NCBI GenBank assembly: GCA_026413805.1
Contig: JAOAKE010000004.1
Location: 1 to 36,862 of the forward strand
From: Microcaldota archaeon
GTDB taxonomy: Archaea; Micrarchaeota; Micrarchaeia; Anstonellales; Anstonellaceae
Reading direction: 5' to 3'
DNA: 36,862 bases
A program made the translations under genes and the position numbers. Positions 7,623 through 16,637 of this stretch are shown here, in pieces. Under the pieces are notes generated by a model. That model saw only the letters and a list, made by a program, of their open reading frames with translations. It did no database searches and was not told the DNA's origin. Numbering within the stretch: the first letter of the stretch is position 1; each line of letters opens with the position of its first letter.

Positions 7623-8186
7623 ATGGGCTTGAAAAAGGGGCAATATTTTTCCTTTGATGCAATTGTGGCAGCAGTAATAGGGATAATTGCACTTTCCACA
7701 CTGATAGCTTATTGGAGTGGCGCGCAGTCTGCGGTGGACAGCCGGGCCTTGCCTTTGCATTCCGAGGCAGCGCGCATGTCAGCAGCACTTCTTTCGCCAG
7801 GCGAGCCTGCCAACTGGACCAATTTCCTTCCACCCAGCGGTGGAATAGGCGGAAACATCAGGCAGGTTGGGATAGCCAGCCAATCCGGGGTATTAAATCG
7901 CACAAAGGTGAACGCCTTAATAGACAGGATAGGAGTCATTGGCGGGCCTTCCAGCCCAAAATATCCTGCTTATTTAGAGCTTGGCAGAATATTGCACACC
8001 CCTTCAAACTACTATATCCTTCTTGAAGCATCAGATTCAATTTATTCAAATATCTGCAGCACCTCTTCAGTCTGCCTCATCGGATGGCCTCCTCCTGCAA
8101 ATGCAACCGAAGTAGCCATCTTTCACCGCGGGGCAGTAAGTGAAGAGGGCATTCCTGTCCGCGTTCGCGTATTTCTTTGGCGCTAA
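7623..8186 (+). CDS. Pilin-like secreted protein
   Basis: 'MGLKKGQYFSFDAIVAAVIGIIALSTLIAYWSG' KKGQ-x-FSFDA motif plus single helix; start chosen at 7623. Confidence 0.6.
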   Translation: MGLKKGQYFSFDAIVAAVIGIIALSTLIAYWSGAQSAVDSRALPLHSEAARMSAALLSPGEPANWTNFLPPSGGIGGNIRQVGIASQSGVLNRTKVNALIDRIGVIGGPSSPKYPAYLELGRILHTPSNYYILLEASDSIYSNICSTSSVCLIGWPPPANATEVAIFHRGAVSEEGIPVRVRVFLWR

Positions 8187-8207
8187 CTGAAAAAAACCGA
8201 AAAGAAG

Positions 8208-9962
8208 CTATTCTACTGTCACCGACTTTGCAAGGTTCCTTGGCTTGTCAGGGTCGCGCCCAAGCTCCACTGCCATATAATAGGCAAGCATTTGCAATGG
8301 GATTGAGTATAAAATAGGGGAGGCAAGCTGGCTGCACGGCGGCATCCTGAATGACAATGCTGACTTTGAAAGCAGTTCTTCTGAATCTGACAACACCAAG
8401 AGAGTGGCATTCCTTGCTTTGCATTCCTGTATGTTTGAGGCTGTTTTTGGAAGTGATTCGTCAGATGGCGCAAGCGCCACAACCACGACCTCTTTGTCCA
8501 AAAGCGAAAGCGGTCCGTGCTTGAGTTCTCCTGCAGCGTATGCCTCTGCGTGCAGGTAAGTTATTTCTTTTAGCTTAAGTGCCCCTTCAAGGGCAACCGG
8601 GTAAGAGTAAGACCTCCCGATAAAGAAGAAATCCCTCCTTTTTGCAAGGGCAGAGGCAATCTTTTTTATTTCATTTGACCTAGAGGCAAGCCGCTCTATT
8701 TCCCAAGAAAGCGCGGCAAGCTCTCCTGCCAGTGCGCTTTTGCCTGCAAGGGAAATGGCGATTTTTGTAAGGACGGCAAGCTGGCAGGTGAATGACTTGG
8801 TGGCCACCACCGAAAGCTCAGGCCCAGCCCCAATGACTACTCTGGCGTCTGCTTCTCGGTAAAGGGAGCTTCCCACTACATTTGTTATCGCGATTATCTT
8901 CGCCTTGTCCTTCTTTGCAAGCCTTACAGCTGCAAGGGTGTCGGCAGTTTCCCCAGACTGGCTGATTGCCACAACCACTTTCTCTTTTCCTGTGCGCAGG
9001 TACGGGTATTCTGAGGCATAGGCCACTTCGCATGAGGCCCCAAGGAGCCTGTGCATGGCAAGTTTGAAAACCAAGCCTGCATGGTATGAGCTGCCAGAAG
9101 CAACAACTGCGATGCTGCTTTGGTTTTTCAGCAGCCCAACAGCTTCGCTGACATCAGCAGCCAACGCCTCCCTCACCTTTGACTGCTGCTCATTGATTTC
9201 CTTAATCATAAAGTGCGGGTAGCCGTCCTTTTGGGCCATCTGCGCAGTCCAATTTATGGCATGCACCTTTCTTGCCACCTTTTTTCCGTCTTTCCCAAAG
9301 ACTACAAACCCATCCTTGTGCATCTCGGCACGGTCGCCATCTTCCAAAAAAATAGCTTGGTTTGTGTATTCAAGCAGGGCGGCAACATCAGAGGCGCAAA
9401 TCATTTCTCCCTTCCCAACCCCCATCACCAGAGGCGGCCCATTGCGGGAAAGGTAAATTGCCTGTTCCCCCTCTGCCATCACTACTAAAGACCACGAGCC
9501 TGTCAGCCTCCCCACTGCCTTTTCAAACGCCTTCCCAAAATCCTTCTCTTTTTTTCGCGCATCCTCTATCAGGTGCGCCACAAGCTCGGTGTCTGTCTCA
9601 GAAGTGAAGCGGTGCCCAGCGGATAAAAGCTCCTCCTTCAGCTTTTCAAAATTTTCAATAACACCGTTGTGTATCACGAATATTTTTCCGCTGCAGTCTG
9701 AGTGCGGGTGGGCATTCTGTGGGGTGACGCCGCCGTGGGTTGCCCATCGCGTGTGCCCAATACCCATGTTGCCTTCAAGCTGCAGGAAATTCTTTTTTTT
9801 GTGGATTTCATCTATTTTTCCCACGTCTTTTATCACCCTTATTTTTCCATCCAGGGTGGCAATTCCTGCCGAATCATAGCCTCGGTATTCCAGCCGGCGC
9901 AGCCCTGCCAGTATTACTTCTGAGGCCTTTCGGTGTCCTATGTAGCCGATTATTCCGCACAT
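8208..9962 (-). CDS. glmS: Glutamine--fructose-6-phosphate aminotransferase (isomerizing)
   Basis: N-terminal 'MCGIIGYIGHRKASEVILAGLRRLEYRGYDSAGIA', 'GHTRWATHGGVT', SIS domains 'GSSYHAGLVFK', 'SQSGETADTLAA', C-terminal 'NLAKSVTVE'. Confidence 0.97.
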   Translation of the reverse strand: MCGIIGYIGHRKASEVILAGLRRLEYRGYDSAGIATLDGKIRVIKDVGKIDEIHKKKNFLQLEGNMGIGHTRWATHGGVTPQNAHPHSDCSGKIFVIHNGVIENFEKLKEELLSAGHRFTSETDTELVAHLIEDARKKEKDFGKAFEKAVGRLTGSWSLVVMAEGEQAIYLSRNGPPLVMGVGKGEMICASDVAALLEYTNQAIFLEDGDRAEMHKDGFVVFGKDGKKVARKVHAINWTAQMAQKDGYPHFMIKEINEQQSKVREALAADVSEAVGLLKNQSSIAVVASGSSYHAGLVFKLAMHRLLGASCEVAYASEYPYLRTGKEKVVVAISQSGETADTLAAVRLAKKDKAKIIAITNVVGSSLYREADARVVIGAGPELSVVATKSFTCQLAVLTKIAISLAGKSALAGELAALSWEIERLASRSNEIKKIASALAKRRDFFFIGRSYSYPVALEGALKLKEITYLHAEAYAAGELKHGPLSLLDKEVVVVALAPSDESLPKTASNIQECKARNATLLVLSDSEELLSKSALSFRMPPCSQLASPILYSIPLQMLAYYMAVELGRDPDKPRNLAKSVTVE

Positions 9963-9978
9963 GAGAAAAGCACCAAAA

Positions 9979-10173
9979 TCAGACCTTTTCCCCTACTGCG
10001 AAAGTCCTTTTTACAGCCGTGATTTTTATTTTTACTTTTTCGCCCACCTCTGCATTTGGCACAAATATAACAAAGCCTTCAATGTGGGCGATGCCATCTC
10101 CCTTTGCGCCCTTGGCATCAATTATAACTTCGTATTCCTTGCCTTCCTCAACAGGGCGACCGATTCCATCCAT
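9979..10173 (-). CDS. TRAM domain small RNA-binding protein
   Basis: 'PVEEGKEYEVIIDAKGAKGDGIAHIEGFVIFVPNAEVGEKVKIKITAVKRTFAVGE' classic TRAM pattern. Confidence 0.9.
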   Translation of the reverse strand: MDGIGRPVEEGKEYEVIIDAKGAKGDGIAHIEGFVIFVPNAEVGEKVKIKITAVKRTFAVGEKV

Positions 10174-10252
10174 AACACACACCCTCCACATAGAGCTTGG
10201 AAGGAGTGGTTAATAATATTTTGGCTTTTTGGAAGCAGCATTGCCTGCTTGG

Positions 10253-11338
10253 TTACCTAAAGGGGCGGGCATTCCTGCGAAGGCGCATTAGGGCAGGGCT
10301 CCGTCCCAGCCTGCTAAAAAGCGAGCCATATGCCTGCTCAAATTGGCGCCCATCTAATGCCGCGCGAAGGTCGGCTTCAATAAGCACAGGGGGATAGGCA
10401 TAGGATTTGTGGAGGCAAGAAAGCGAATGGACAAAGGAGGCTATTTCATCAAATCCCCTCTGCCCAGAAAGGAACTCCACCCGCAACGGCCGGTCATCCT
10501 TTACTGGCTTGAGGTAAAAGGCAAGTATTCTTTCGCCCCATTGCCCGAGCTCTTTGATTATCTGGTGCCTCTGTGGTTCCGCCGCATAGGAAAAGGCGCA
10601 AGTCCTCTCACCCTCATTCAGCATAAAAAACAGGAAATTAGTGTCGTTTGTGTTGGCAAACCCATTGCCCTGGGTGTGCTTGCTGACTATCTCTATGAAT
10701 CGCCTGCTTCTGCTGTCCTTTATCACTCCCAGCAAAGTGCAGTTTTTTTCCCAGGCAGCTTGGTAAAGCTTGCGGTATTCTTCTACTGTCTCGTTGTAAA
10801 GTGGCCTAATTTCCGACTCTTCTGGCGGCCTGTCTGACAGGAGGGGGGCTATTGAGCCATCCAGCAGCAGATAATCTGGAGAATGCTGTGCAATGAGCTT
10901 GCTTGCACAGGAAAGCTCGCTTTTAAGCCTGAACAATGACTTGTGCCATATAACCTCATAGCTGTCAAGCCCGCTTCGCACGTCATATTGCGTGTTTGGG
11001 ATTGCAGACGGGAAGTAGGTGTGCGAAATCACCTTGGAAGCGCGATATTCAAATATCACGCCCGCTGCCCTCAAGAGGAGAAAGTCAAAGCCGTGCAGCT
11101 CCTCCCCTATAATGCCGCTGTCCACGGCAGCGACCTTGCAGCTTATGGAAACCTTGCCCACAGGGTAAAAAAGGCTTTTTTCAAGGGTTTCAGGGTATTC
11201 TATCTTCCCTGAATTGAAGCGCAGCCTTTTTGCAAGCTCCCTTTTTTCATTTTCCGACTCCGAAATCTTTTTTGCAATTTCTTCCAAGCCAGAGTCAAGC
11301 ATAAGTAATATAACGCTGGGTTTGCTTTTTATCTGCAT
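10253..11338 (-). CDS. nurA: NurA-domain nuclease
   Basis: 'AAVDSGIIGEELHGFDFLLLRAAGVIFEY', 'YLLLDGSIAPLLSDRP', 'LLGVIKDSRSRRF' NurA-like motifs; start may be the internal Met at 11302. Confidence 0.8.
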   Translation of the reverse strand: MQIKSKPSVILLMLDSGLEEIAKKISESENEKRELAKRLRFNSGKIEYPETLEKSLFYPVGKVSISCKVAAVDSGIIGEELHGFDFLLLRAAGVIFEYRASKVISHTYFPSAIPNTQYDVRSGLDSYEVIWHKSLFRLKSELSCASKLIAQHSPDYLLLDGSIAPLLSDRPPEESEIRPLYNETVEEYRKLYQAAWEKNCTLLGVIKDSRSRRFIEIVSKHTQGNGFANTNDTNFLFFMLNEGERTCAFSYAAEPQRHQIIKELGQWGERILAFYLKPVKDDRPLRVEFLSGQRGFDEIASFVHSLSCLHKSYAYPPVLIEADLRAALDGRQFEQAYGSLFSRLGRSPALMRLRRNARPFR

Positions 11339-11343
11339 ATGCC

Positions 11344-11362
11344 GCGGAAATCCGATTTCCGC
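11344..11362. promoter_or_regulatory. Palindrome GCGGAAATC-C-GATTTCCGC
   Basis: Perfect 9-bp inverted repeat with a 1-nt centre in the nurA/pth2 divergent intergenic region. Confidence 0.6.
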
Positions 11363-11367
11363 TACTA

Positions 11368-11390
11368 AAAAATTTCCGGAGGAAATTTTT
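11368..11390 (+). promoter_or_regulatory. Palindrome AAAAATTTCC-GGA-GGAAATTTTT containing the pth2 Shine-Dalgarno-like GGAGG
   Basis: Perfect 10-bp inverted repeat ending 1 nt before the pth2 ATG (11392). Confidence 0.65.
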
Positions 11391-11391
11391 C

Positions 11392-11742
11392 ATGGCACTC
11401 AAGCAAGTGATTGTAATCCGCAGCGACTTGGGAATGGGCAAGGGCAAAATCGCTGCGCAGGTTTCCCACGCCTCCCTTTCTGCTTTTCGCCAGGCAGAGC
11501 TGCGCGACAAATTCACTGCGCGGAAATGGGAGGCAGAGGGGCAGAAAAAAATTGTCTTGAAGGTCGCAAGCGAGCAGGAGCTTCTTGCCCTCTATGAGAA
11601 GGTAAGGCGCGAGCTTCCATGCGCCTTGGTTCGCGACGCAGGAAGCACCCAGCTTGAGCCAGGCACAATCACTTGCTTTGCCGCAGGGCCTGCTGAGGAG
11701 GAAAAGATAGACAAGTTCACAAAAGAGCTCAAGCTTCTCTAA
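11392..11742 (+). CDS. pth2: Peptidyl-tRNA hydrolase, archaeal type
   Basis: 'KQVIVIRSDLGMGKGKIAAQVSHASLSA', 'WEAEGQKKIVLKVASEQELLALYEKV', 'LVRDAGSTQLEPGTITCFAAGPAEEEKIDKFTKELKLL'. Confidence 0.97.
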   Translation: MALKQVIVIRSDLGMGKGKIAAQVSHASLSAFRQAELRDKFTARKWEAEGQKKIVLKVASEQELLALYEKVRRELPCALVRDAGSTQLEPGTITCFAAGPAEEEKIDKFTKELKLL

Positions 11743-11776
11743 CCAGCGCCAAGCCCGCCTGCCAAAATGCAAAGGC

Positions 11777-13750
11777 CTAAGCCCGTGCCTTCTCTCCGGC
11801 TGCCAGCTGCTTTTTTTCTGCCACCTCGCCTGCGCTCTTTTTCACCTTGGTGTAAATCCTGAGGATTTCTGCAACAGACCACGCCTGTGAAATTGCCCCC
11901 CTCGGTTCCATCGTGGCAGGCTCATACAGCTCTGGCAGGGAGCCTATGCACCCCTTTCTTATTGCATCTGCAAATGGGCGAAGGGAAGCGAGAACCTGCG
12001 CTTCGCTTCCAGGATAGACGCTCAGCTGCGCGTCATAAAATGCCCCCAAAAGCCAAGGCCAAACCATCCCCTGGTGGTATGCAACATCCCGCTCTTGCTG
12101 GCTGCCTGCATAGTGCTCCTTGTAGCGCGGGTCTGCGGGGGAAAGGGTGCGAAGCCCAAGCGGGGTATAAAGCCTGGAGCGGACAACATGCAATACATAC
12201 TTTCTTTGCAGGGGGTTTAGTGGCGAGTGCGGAAGAGAGGCCGCAAATATCTGGTTTGGCCGGACTGATGCATCATTAGGCTCAATGACGTCAAACAGCC
12301 CCCCATCATCAGCGCAGAACTTTTGGAACGAAGATTCCACGCCCTCCAAAATCTTTGCAATTGCTTCCTCCCGCTTGCCGTCGTCAAAGCGTTTTGCAAG
12401 CTCGCGGAGAAAGCACAAGTTGGAATACCACAGGGCGTTTATTTCAACTGGCTTGCCATTCCTGGGAGTCACTGCCACGCCATTGACTTTTGCATCCATC
12501 CAAGTGGCAGCAGGCTCCTTTACAGAAAGCAGGCAATCTGCGTCCATATAGGCAAGCCTGTTGCCATGCATATAGGAGGAAACAAAGCTGCAGAGGTGCT
12601 TCCATAAGCCATTTTCCACAGTCCAATAGTCGTTAGTGTATTCAACATACTCTCTTACAGAATTGACAAACCACAGCGAGGCGTCAGCGCAGTTGTAGTG
12701 CGCTTGGCCGCTTTCATCTATGAAGTTTGGAACCAGCCCCTCTCGCATGAGCGAGGCATATCTTAAAAGAACCTCTGCCGCAAGCCCATGCCTGCCTGTG
12801 CAAAGAAGAAGCCCAGGCAAGGCAATCATCGCGTCCCTTCCCCACTCCGAAAACCAATGATAGCCTGCCAAGATGCCGTGCCCCTTTCCTCTTTTCGCAA
12901 TGAAGGTGTCGGCCGCATGCAAAAGAACCTCTAAAAAGTCTGTCCGCTCCAGCTTGTTCTGCTGGCAGTATTGCTCTGCAAAATGGTGTGAGCGGAGGGC
13001 TTGCCTGTCAAGAAGTTCCAGGGCATCAGAGGGCAAAAGCATCTCCAAGGAAATCGAAATGTGCAGTTCATCTCCCTTGCAAAGCTTTGCCAAAAAAAGC
13101 CCAGGCGAACAGAGCGTTTCAATGTAGGGATACCCCCTCTCTTTTTCAGCGCGGTATTCCATATTGCGGTATACTTCCCTTGCCTGCACAAACCTTCCGC
13201 CAGAGGCGCAGACGCGCATCTCTGAAGGCTTTCTTATCAAAAAGCCTGCACGGTCGCATTCAAATTCCAACGCAGGCTCAATGGCAGAGGGGTCGCTGTG
13301 AATCTGCCTTGGGGCAAGAAGTGGGCGGGCCGAAAGCTCAACTTCTTTTCCAGCCAGCACCCTATAGGAAACAAGGGCAGTGTTTTTGCCATGCACCATC
13401 CTGACCGATTTTTCAAGCCGCACGTCGCCAAGCGAATAGAGAAAGGTTGGATGGTGGTAGAAGGAAAAGCCTATTTGGTGGCGGAATCCCTCTGGGTAAA
13501 CTACCCCTGGGTAGCAGTTTGTTGAAAGGGGATATTCGCTCCCACCCACCTTGGCAAACTCCTCAAATTTTGAAAGCATTACATGCCTAGAGTGCGCTTC
13601 GCCAATAGGCGCAACTAGCAACCCATGGTATTTGCGCGTGTTCATCCCGATTACAGTAGAAGAGGAATACCCTCCCAGCCCGTTTGCAACCAGCCATTCC
13701 TTTCCTTTAGCCTGCGAAGGAGTCAAGTCAAAGGCAGAAAGCGATATCAT
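11777..13750 (-). CDS. Glycogen debranching enzyme, archaeal type (amylo-alpha-1,6-glucosidase)
   Basis: 'KEWLVANGLGGYSSSTVIGMNTRKYHGLLVA', 'ILAGYHWFSEWGRDAMIALPGLLLCTGR', 'AYHQGMVWPWLLGAFYDA'. Confidence 0.93.
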   Translation of the reverse strand: MISLSAFDLTPSQAKGKEWLVANGLGGYSSSTVIGMNTRKYHGLLVAPIGEAHSRHVMLSKFEEFAKVGGSEYPLSTNCYPGVVYPEGFRHQIGFSFYHHPTFLYSLGDVRLEKSVRMVHGKNTALVSYRVLAGKEVELSARPLLAPRQIHSDPSAIEPALEFECDRAGFLIRKPSEMRVCASGGRFVQAREVYRNMEYRAEKERGYPYIETLCSPGLFLAKLCKGDELHISISLEMLLPSDALELLDRQALRSHHFAEQYCQQNKLERTDFLEVLLHAADTFIAKRGKGHGILAGYHWFSEWGRDAMIALPGLLLCTGRHGLAAEVLLRYASLMREGLVPNFIDESGQAHYNCADASLWFVNSVREYVEYTNDYWTVENGLWKHLCSFVSSYMHGNRLAYMDADCLLSVKEPAATWMDAKVNGVAVTPRNGKPVEINALWYSNLCFLRELAKRFDDGKREEAIAKILEGVESSFQKFCADDGGLFDVIEPNDASVRPNQIFAASLPHSPLNPLQRKYVLHVVRSRLYTPLGLRTLSPADPRYKEHYAGSQQERDVAYHQGMVWPWLLGAFYDAQLSVYPGSEAQVLASLRPFADAIRKGCIGSLPELYEPATMEPRGAISQAWSVAEILRIYTKVKKSAGEVAEKKQLAAGEKARA

Positions 13751-13930
13751 GCCCACCTATCGCTTCTTTAAAATAAAAAGTTTGCGCTGCTAGGCGCGTG
13801 GCTTGGCTAATTGCTGTGCAGCGCGCTGCTAGGATTAGCTTAATTTGCCGTAGGTTCGCCAAACTTAATCTGCTTGCTTTAAAAATATTGCCAAATTTAC
13901 AAATGCCAGCATCAGCTTAGAGGTGGGAGG

Positions 13931-15133
13931 ATGTCTGAAAAACCATCTGCAATTGAAAGAGGGGAATATATAATCGGAATCGCAATAATCCTAGCGGCGC
14001 TTTTTGTCTCTGCCACAATATACATTTCAATGGCAGATGTAAAGACCGCCATTTATTCTGCAAAAATCCAGCAGGGGCAGCTTCCAGGCGCCCAAGTGCA
14101 GCAAAACAATTCCTCTACTGCCGAGCTTAAAGTGATAGTCATAAATGACAAAAGATGCACCGACTGCCAAGACCGAGCCGAATTTCTAATTGCACAAATT
14201 CGCTCTTTGTTCCCTGATGCAAAACTGGAAAAATACGATTACTCCGATGCCGAAGGAAAAAAAATCTACTCTGAAATTGGCGGCAAGGAGAAAATCCCCC
14301 TCGTTCTTTTTACCCCTGCAGTAAAAGACAGCGATTCCTACTCAAACGTAGCTGCCTACCTTGTCAAGAAGGGGAACTATTTCATGCTCCGAGTTGGCTC
14401 AGAGTTTGACCCAACAGCAGAGATTTGCGGAAACGGGATTGATGACGACTCCAACGGCGCTGCTGACTGCAACGACCCTGCTTGCTCTACCCACATAAGC
14501 TGCATGCCAAAGCTTGACAAGCCAGTAGTTGAGCTTTTTGTGATGAGCCACTGCCCATACGGCACGCAGATGGAAAAGGGGATGCTGCCAGTCATTGACT
14601 TGCTTGGCAACAAAGTGGACTGGAACATCCGGTTTGTGTCTTATGCAATGCATGGGGAAACCGAGGTGCGCGAGCAGCAGCTCCAATACTGCATCCAAAA
14701 ATATAGTAAAAGCAAGTACTTTGAGTACCTCCGCTGCTTCCTCAACTCCAGCAAGACAGAGGAGTGCCTTGCAGCAACCGGGCTTTCACGCTCTCAATTC
14801 CAAAAATGCTATGACGAGGCAGACAAGAAGTTCAACATAACTGCCATCCTCAATGACCGATCCTCTTGGCTGAACGGGGTGTACCCTAAATTTAACATAG
14901 ATGCAGAGCTAAATGAGAAATACGGAGTGGGAGGCTCGCCAACCTTTGTAATAAACGGCATTGTCAATGAGGGGCAAGGAAGGGACCCGGCAAGCATCCT
15001 GCAGACTGTTTGCTTGGGCTTCAAGGTCAAGCCACCCGAGTGCGACCGGCAGCTTTCAACACAATCATATACACCTGGCTTTGGGTTTGAGTTTCAGTCA
15101 ACAGGGGCAATAGCAGCAGGAAGCTGCGGCTAG
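13931..15133 (+). CDS. Membrane-anchored DsbA-family/thioredoxin-like protein
   Basis: N-terminal TM, Cys pair 'NDKRCTDCQDRAEF', DsbA-like 'PVVELFVMSHCPYGTQMEKG' and cis-Pro-like 'GVGGSPTFVING'. Confidence 0.8.
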   Translation: MSEKPSAIERGEYIIGIAIILAALFVSATIYISMADVKTAIYSAKIQQGQLPGAQVQQNNSSTAELKVIVINDKRCTDCQDRAEFLIAQIRSLFPDAKLEKYDYSDAEGKKIYSEIGGKEKIPLVLFTPAVKDSDSYSNVAAYLVKKGNYFMLRVGSEFDPTAEICGNGIDDDSNGAADCNDPACSTHISCMPKLDKPVVELFVMSHCPYGTQMEKGMLPVIDLLGNKVDWNIRFVSYAMHGETEVREQQLQYCIQKYSKSKYFEYLRCFLNSSKTEECLAATGLSRSQFQKCYDEADKKFNITAILNDRSSWLNGVYPKFNIDAELNEKYGVGGSPTFVINGIVNEGQGRDPASILQTVCLGFKVKPPECDRQLSTQSYTPGFGFEFQSTGAIAAGSCG

Positions 15134-15136
15134 CTG

Positions 15137-15664
15137 GTGTGCCGATTGAATGGGCTTTCAGGAAAGGCAGTCTATCTTGCCATTGCAGCGTTAGTCCTTG
15201 TGGCGCTGCTTGTCCTTGCTGTTTATTGGGCAGCAGGCAGCAGCCCAGAGGAAAAAGAGCCGATCAGCATCAACCAGCCAAGCCCTGGGGAGGGCGGCGG
15301 AAAGGAAAGCGCAAAGCAGCCTGCCTCAAAGCAACAAGGCGAGCCAGAGGTGGTGCTTGAATTTCTCTACGCTGACTGGTGCCCCCACTGCCAGAAAATG
15401 AAGCCCATAGTCCAAAAGATTGCAGGCGAGATGCCATCAGAGAGGCTTAAGATAGTCTATTGGAGAGATGAAGATGTGCAAAAAGACCGCGCCACTTACG
15501 ACCGGTTTTCCTACTACCGCCAAAAGGGCATTTTTGTTGGCTTTCCGACATTTGTAATAAACAATGGCGAAGACTACCTTGCAGGAGAAGTGAGCGAGCC
15601 TTATTTTCGCGACTGGCTCTGCAGACATTTCTCCAGCCCAAAGCCAGAAAAATGCAATTCATAA
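15137..15664 (+). CDS. Membrane-anchored thioredoxin-like protein
   Basis: Signal anchor then 'VVLEFLYADWCPHCQKMKPIVQKIAGEM' (CPHC) and 'VGFPTFVINNGEDYLAGE'. Confidence 0.85.
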   Translation: MCRLNGLSGKAVYLAIAALVLVALLVLAVYWAAGSSPEEKEPISINQPSPGEGGGKESAKQPASKQQGEPEVVLEFLYADWCPHCQKMKPIVQKIAGEMPSERLKIVYWRDEDVQKDRATYDRFSYYRQKGIFVGFPTFVINNGEDYLAGEVSEPYFRDWLCRHFSSPKPEKCNS

Positions 15665-15722
15665 GGCAGCCACTTTAAAGTAGTGTTTTTTATTCTTTAT
15701 TTCCGCTTTACTTCTTGGTTTT

Positions 15723-16613
15723 ATGCCAAAAAAGAGAAAAAAGAGGCAAACAGCGCAACCAGTAGGGCAAAAAGCAAAGCCGCCTATTCAAGCTAAAAAC
15801 GCGCCCCCTCCGCGTGCATTCTTTTTCTTTCTTGCAGCATTTGCCATCATTGCCTTGGCACTTTTTGCAGCTTGGATGATGGTGGGCAAGCCACCTGAAA
15901 AAAGCGACGCGCCCAATGGCACAAAGGCCAAAGATGAGCCGCCAACCCTCTCAACTGCGCCGCATTACCAGCTTTCTGCTTCTTCCTTTGACTCTGCTTA
16001 TGCGCGGGGAAGCCCGAACGCAGAAATAATCCTTGTTGAATACTGCGATTTTGAGTGCCGATTCTGCCAAGCCGCTTCTTCTACCCTCTCCTCTCTCCAA
16101 AAAAGCAACCCCAATGTGAAGGTCGTCTATAGGCACTATCCTGTAAAGGGCCATTCATTCTCCCAAAAGGCCGCAGAGGCAGCAGAATGCTCTGGAGAGC
16201 AGGGGAAATTCTGGGAGATGCACGACCTGCTGTTTGAAAACCAAAATGACCTTGCCCCCTCCTCCCTCAAAAAATATGCAGAAAAAATAGGATTGGACCT
16301 AGCGAGATTCAATTCTTGCCTTGAATCAGGAAAATACCAAGAGCTTGTTTCTTCGCAGGCAGCAGAAGGGAGGAAGGTTGGGATTTCGGCAACCCCTGCA
16401 TTCATTGTATTTTCCAAAGGCACAAAAGACCCTGCGCTGGAGGCAAGGCTGCTGGAAAAGGCACAGGAGGTCTCCTCCCAATATCCCACCTATGAATTGG
16501 GCATGCAGCTAGTCTCAATCAATGGCGCAAGGGGGGCCTTGCTGTTCTTTGGGGCGCTGCCCCAGTCAGACTTTGAAAAGATAATGGAAGCATTTCAAAA
16601 AAGGGCAAGCTAG
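15723..16613 (+). CDS. Membrane-anchored DsbA-family thioredoxin (thioredoxin_4)
   Basis: 'GSPNAEIILVEYCDFECRFCQAASSTL', 'VVYRHYPVKGHSFSQKAAEAAECSGEQGKFWEMHDLLFENQ', 'VGISATPAFIV'. Confidence 0.9.
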   Translation: MPKKRKKRQTAQPVGQKAKPPIQAKNAPPPRAFFFFLAAFAIIALALFAAWMMVGKPPEKSDAPNGTKAKDEPPTLSTAPHYQLSASSFDSAYARGSPNAEIILVEYCDFECRFCQAASSTLSSLQKSNPNVKVVYRHYPVKGHSFSQKAAEAAECSGEQGKFWEMHDLLFENQNDLAPSSLKKYAEKIGLDLARFNSCLESGKYQELVSSQAAEGRKVGISATPAFIVFSKGTKDPALEARLLEKAQEVSSQYPTYELGMQLVSINGARGALLFFGALPQSDFEKIMEAFQKRAS

Positions 16614-16637
16614 CCTAAGGGTGTTTTTTTGCCTTCT

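Noticed and set aside
8219-9964. Multiple short ORFs on both strands across glmS
   Set aside because: Antisense or out-of-frame shadows of a strongly recognised GlmS coding sequence.
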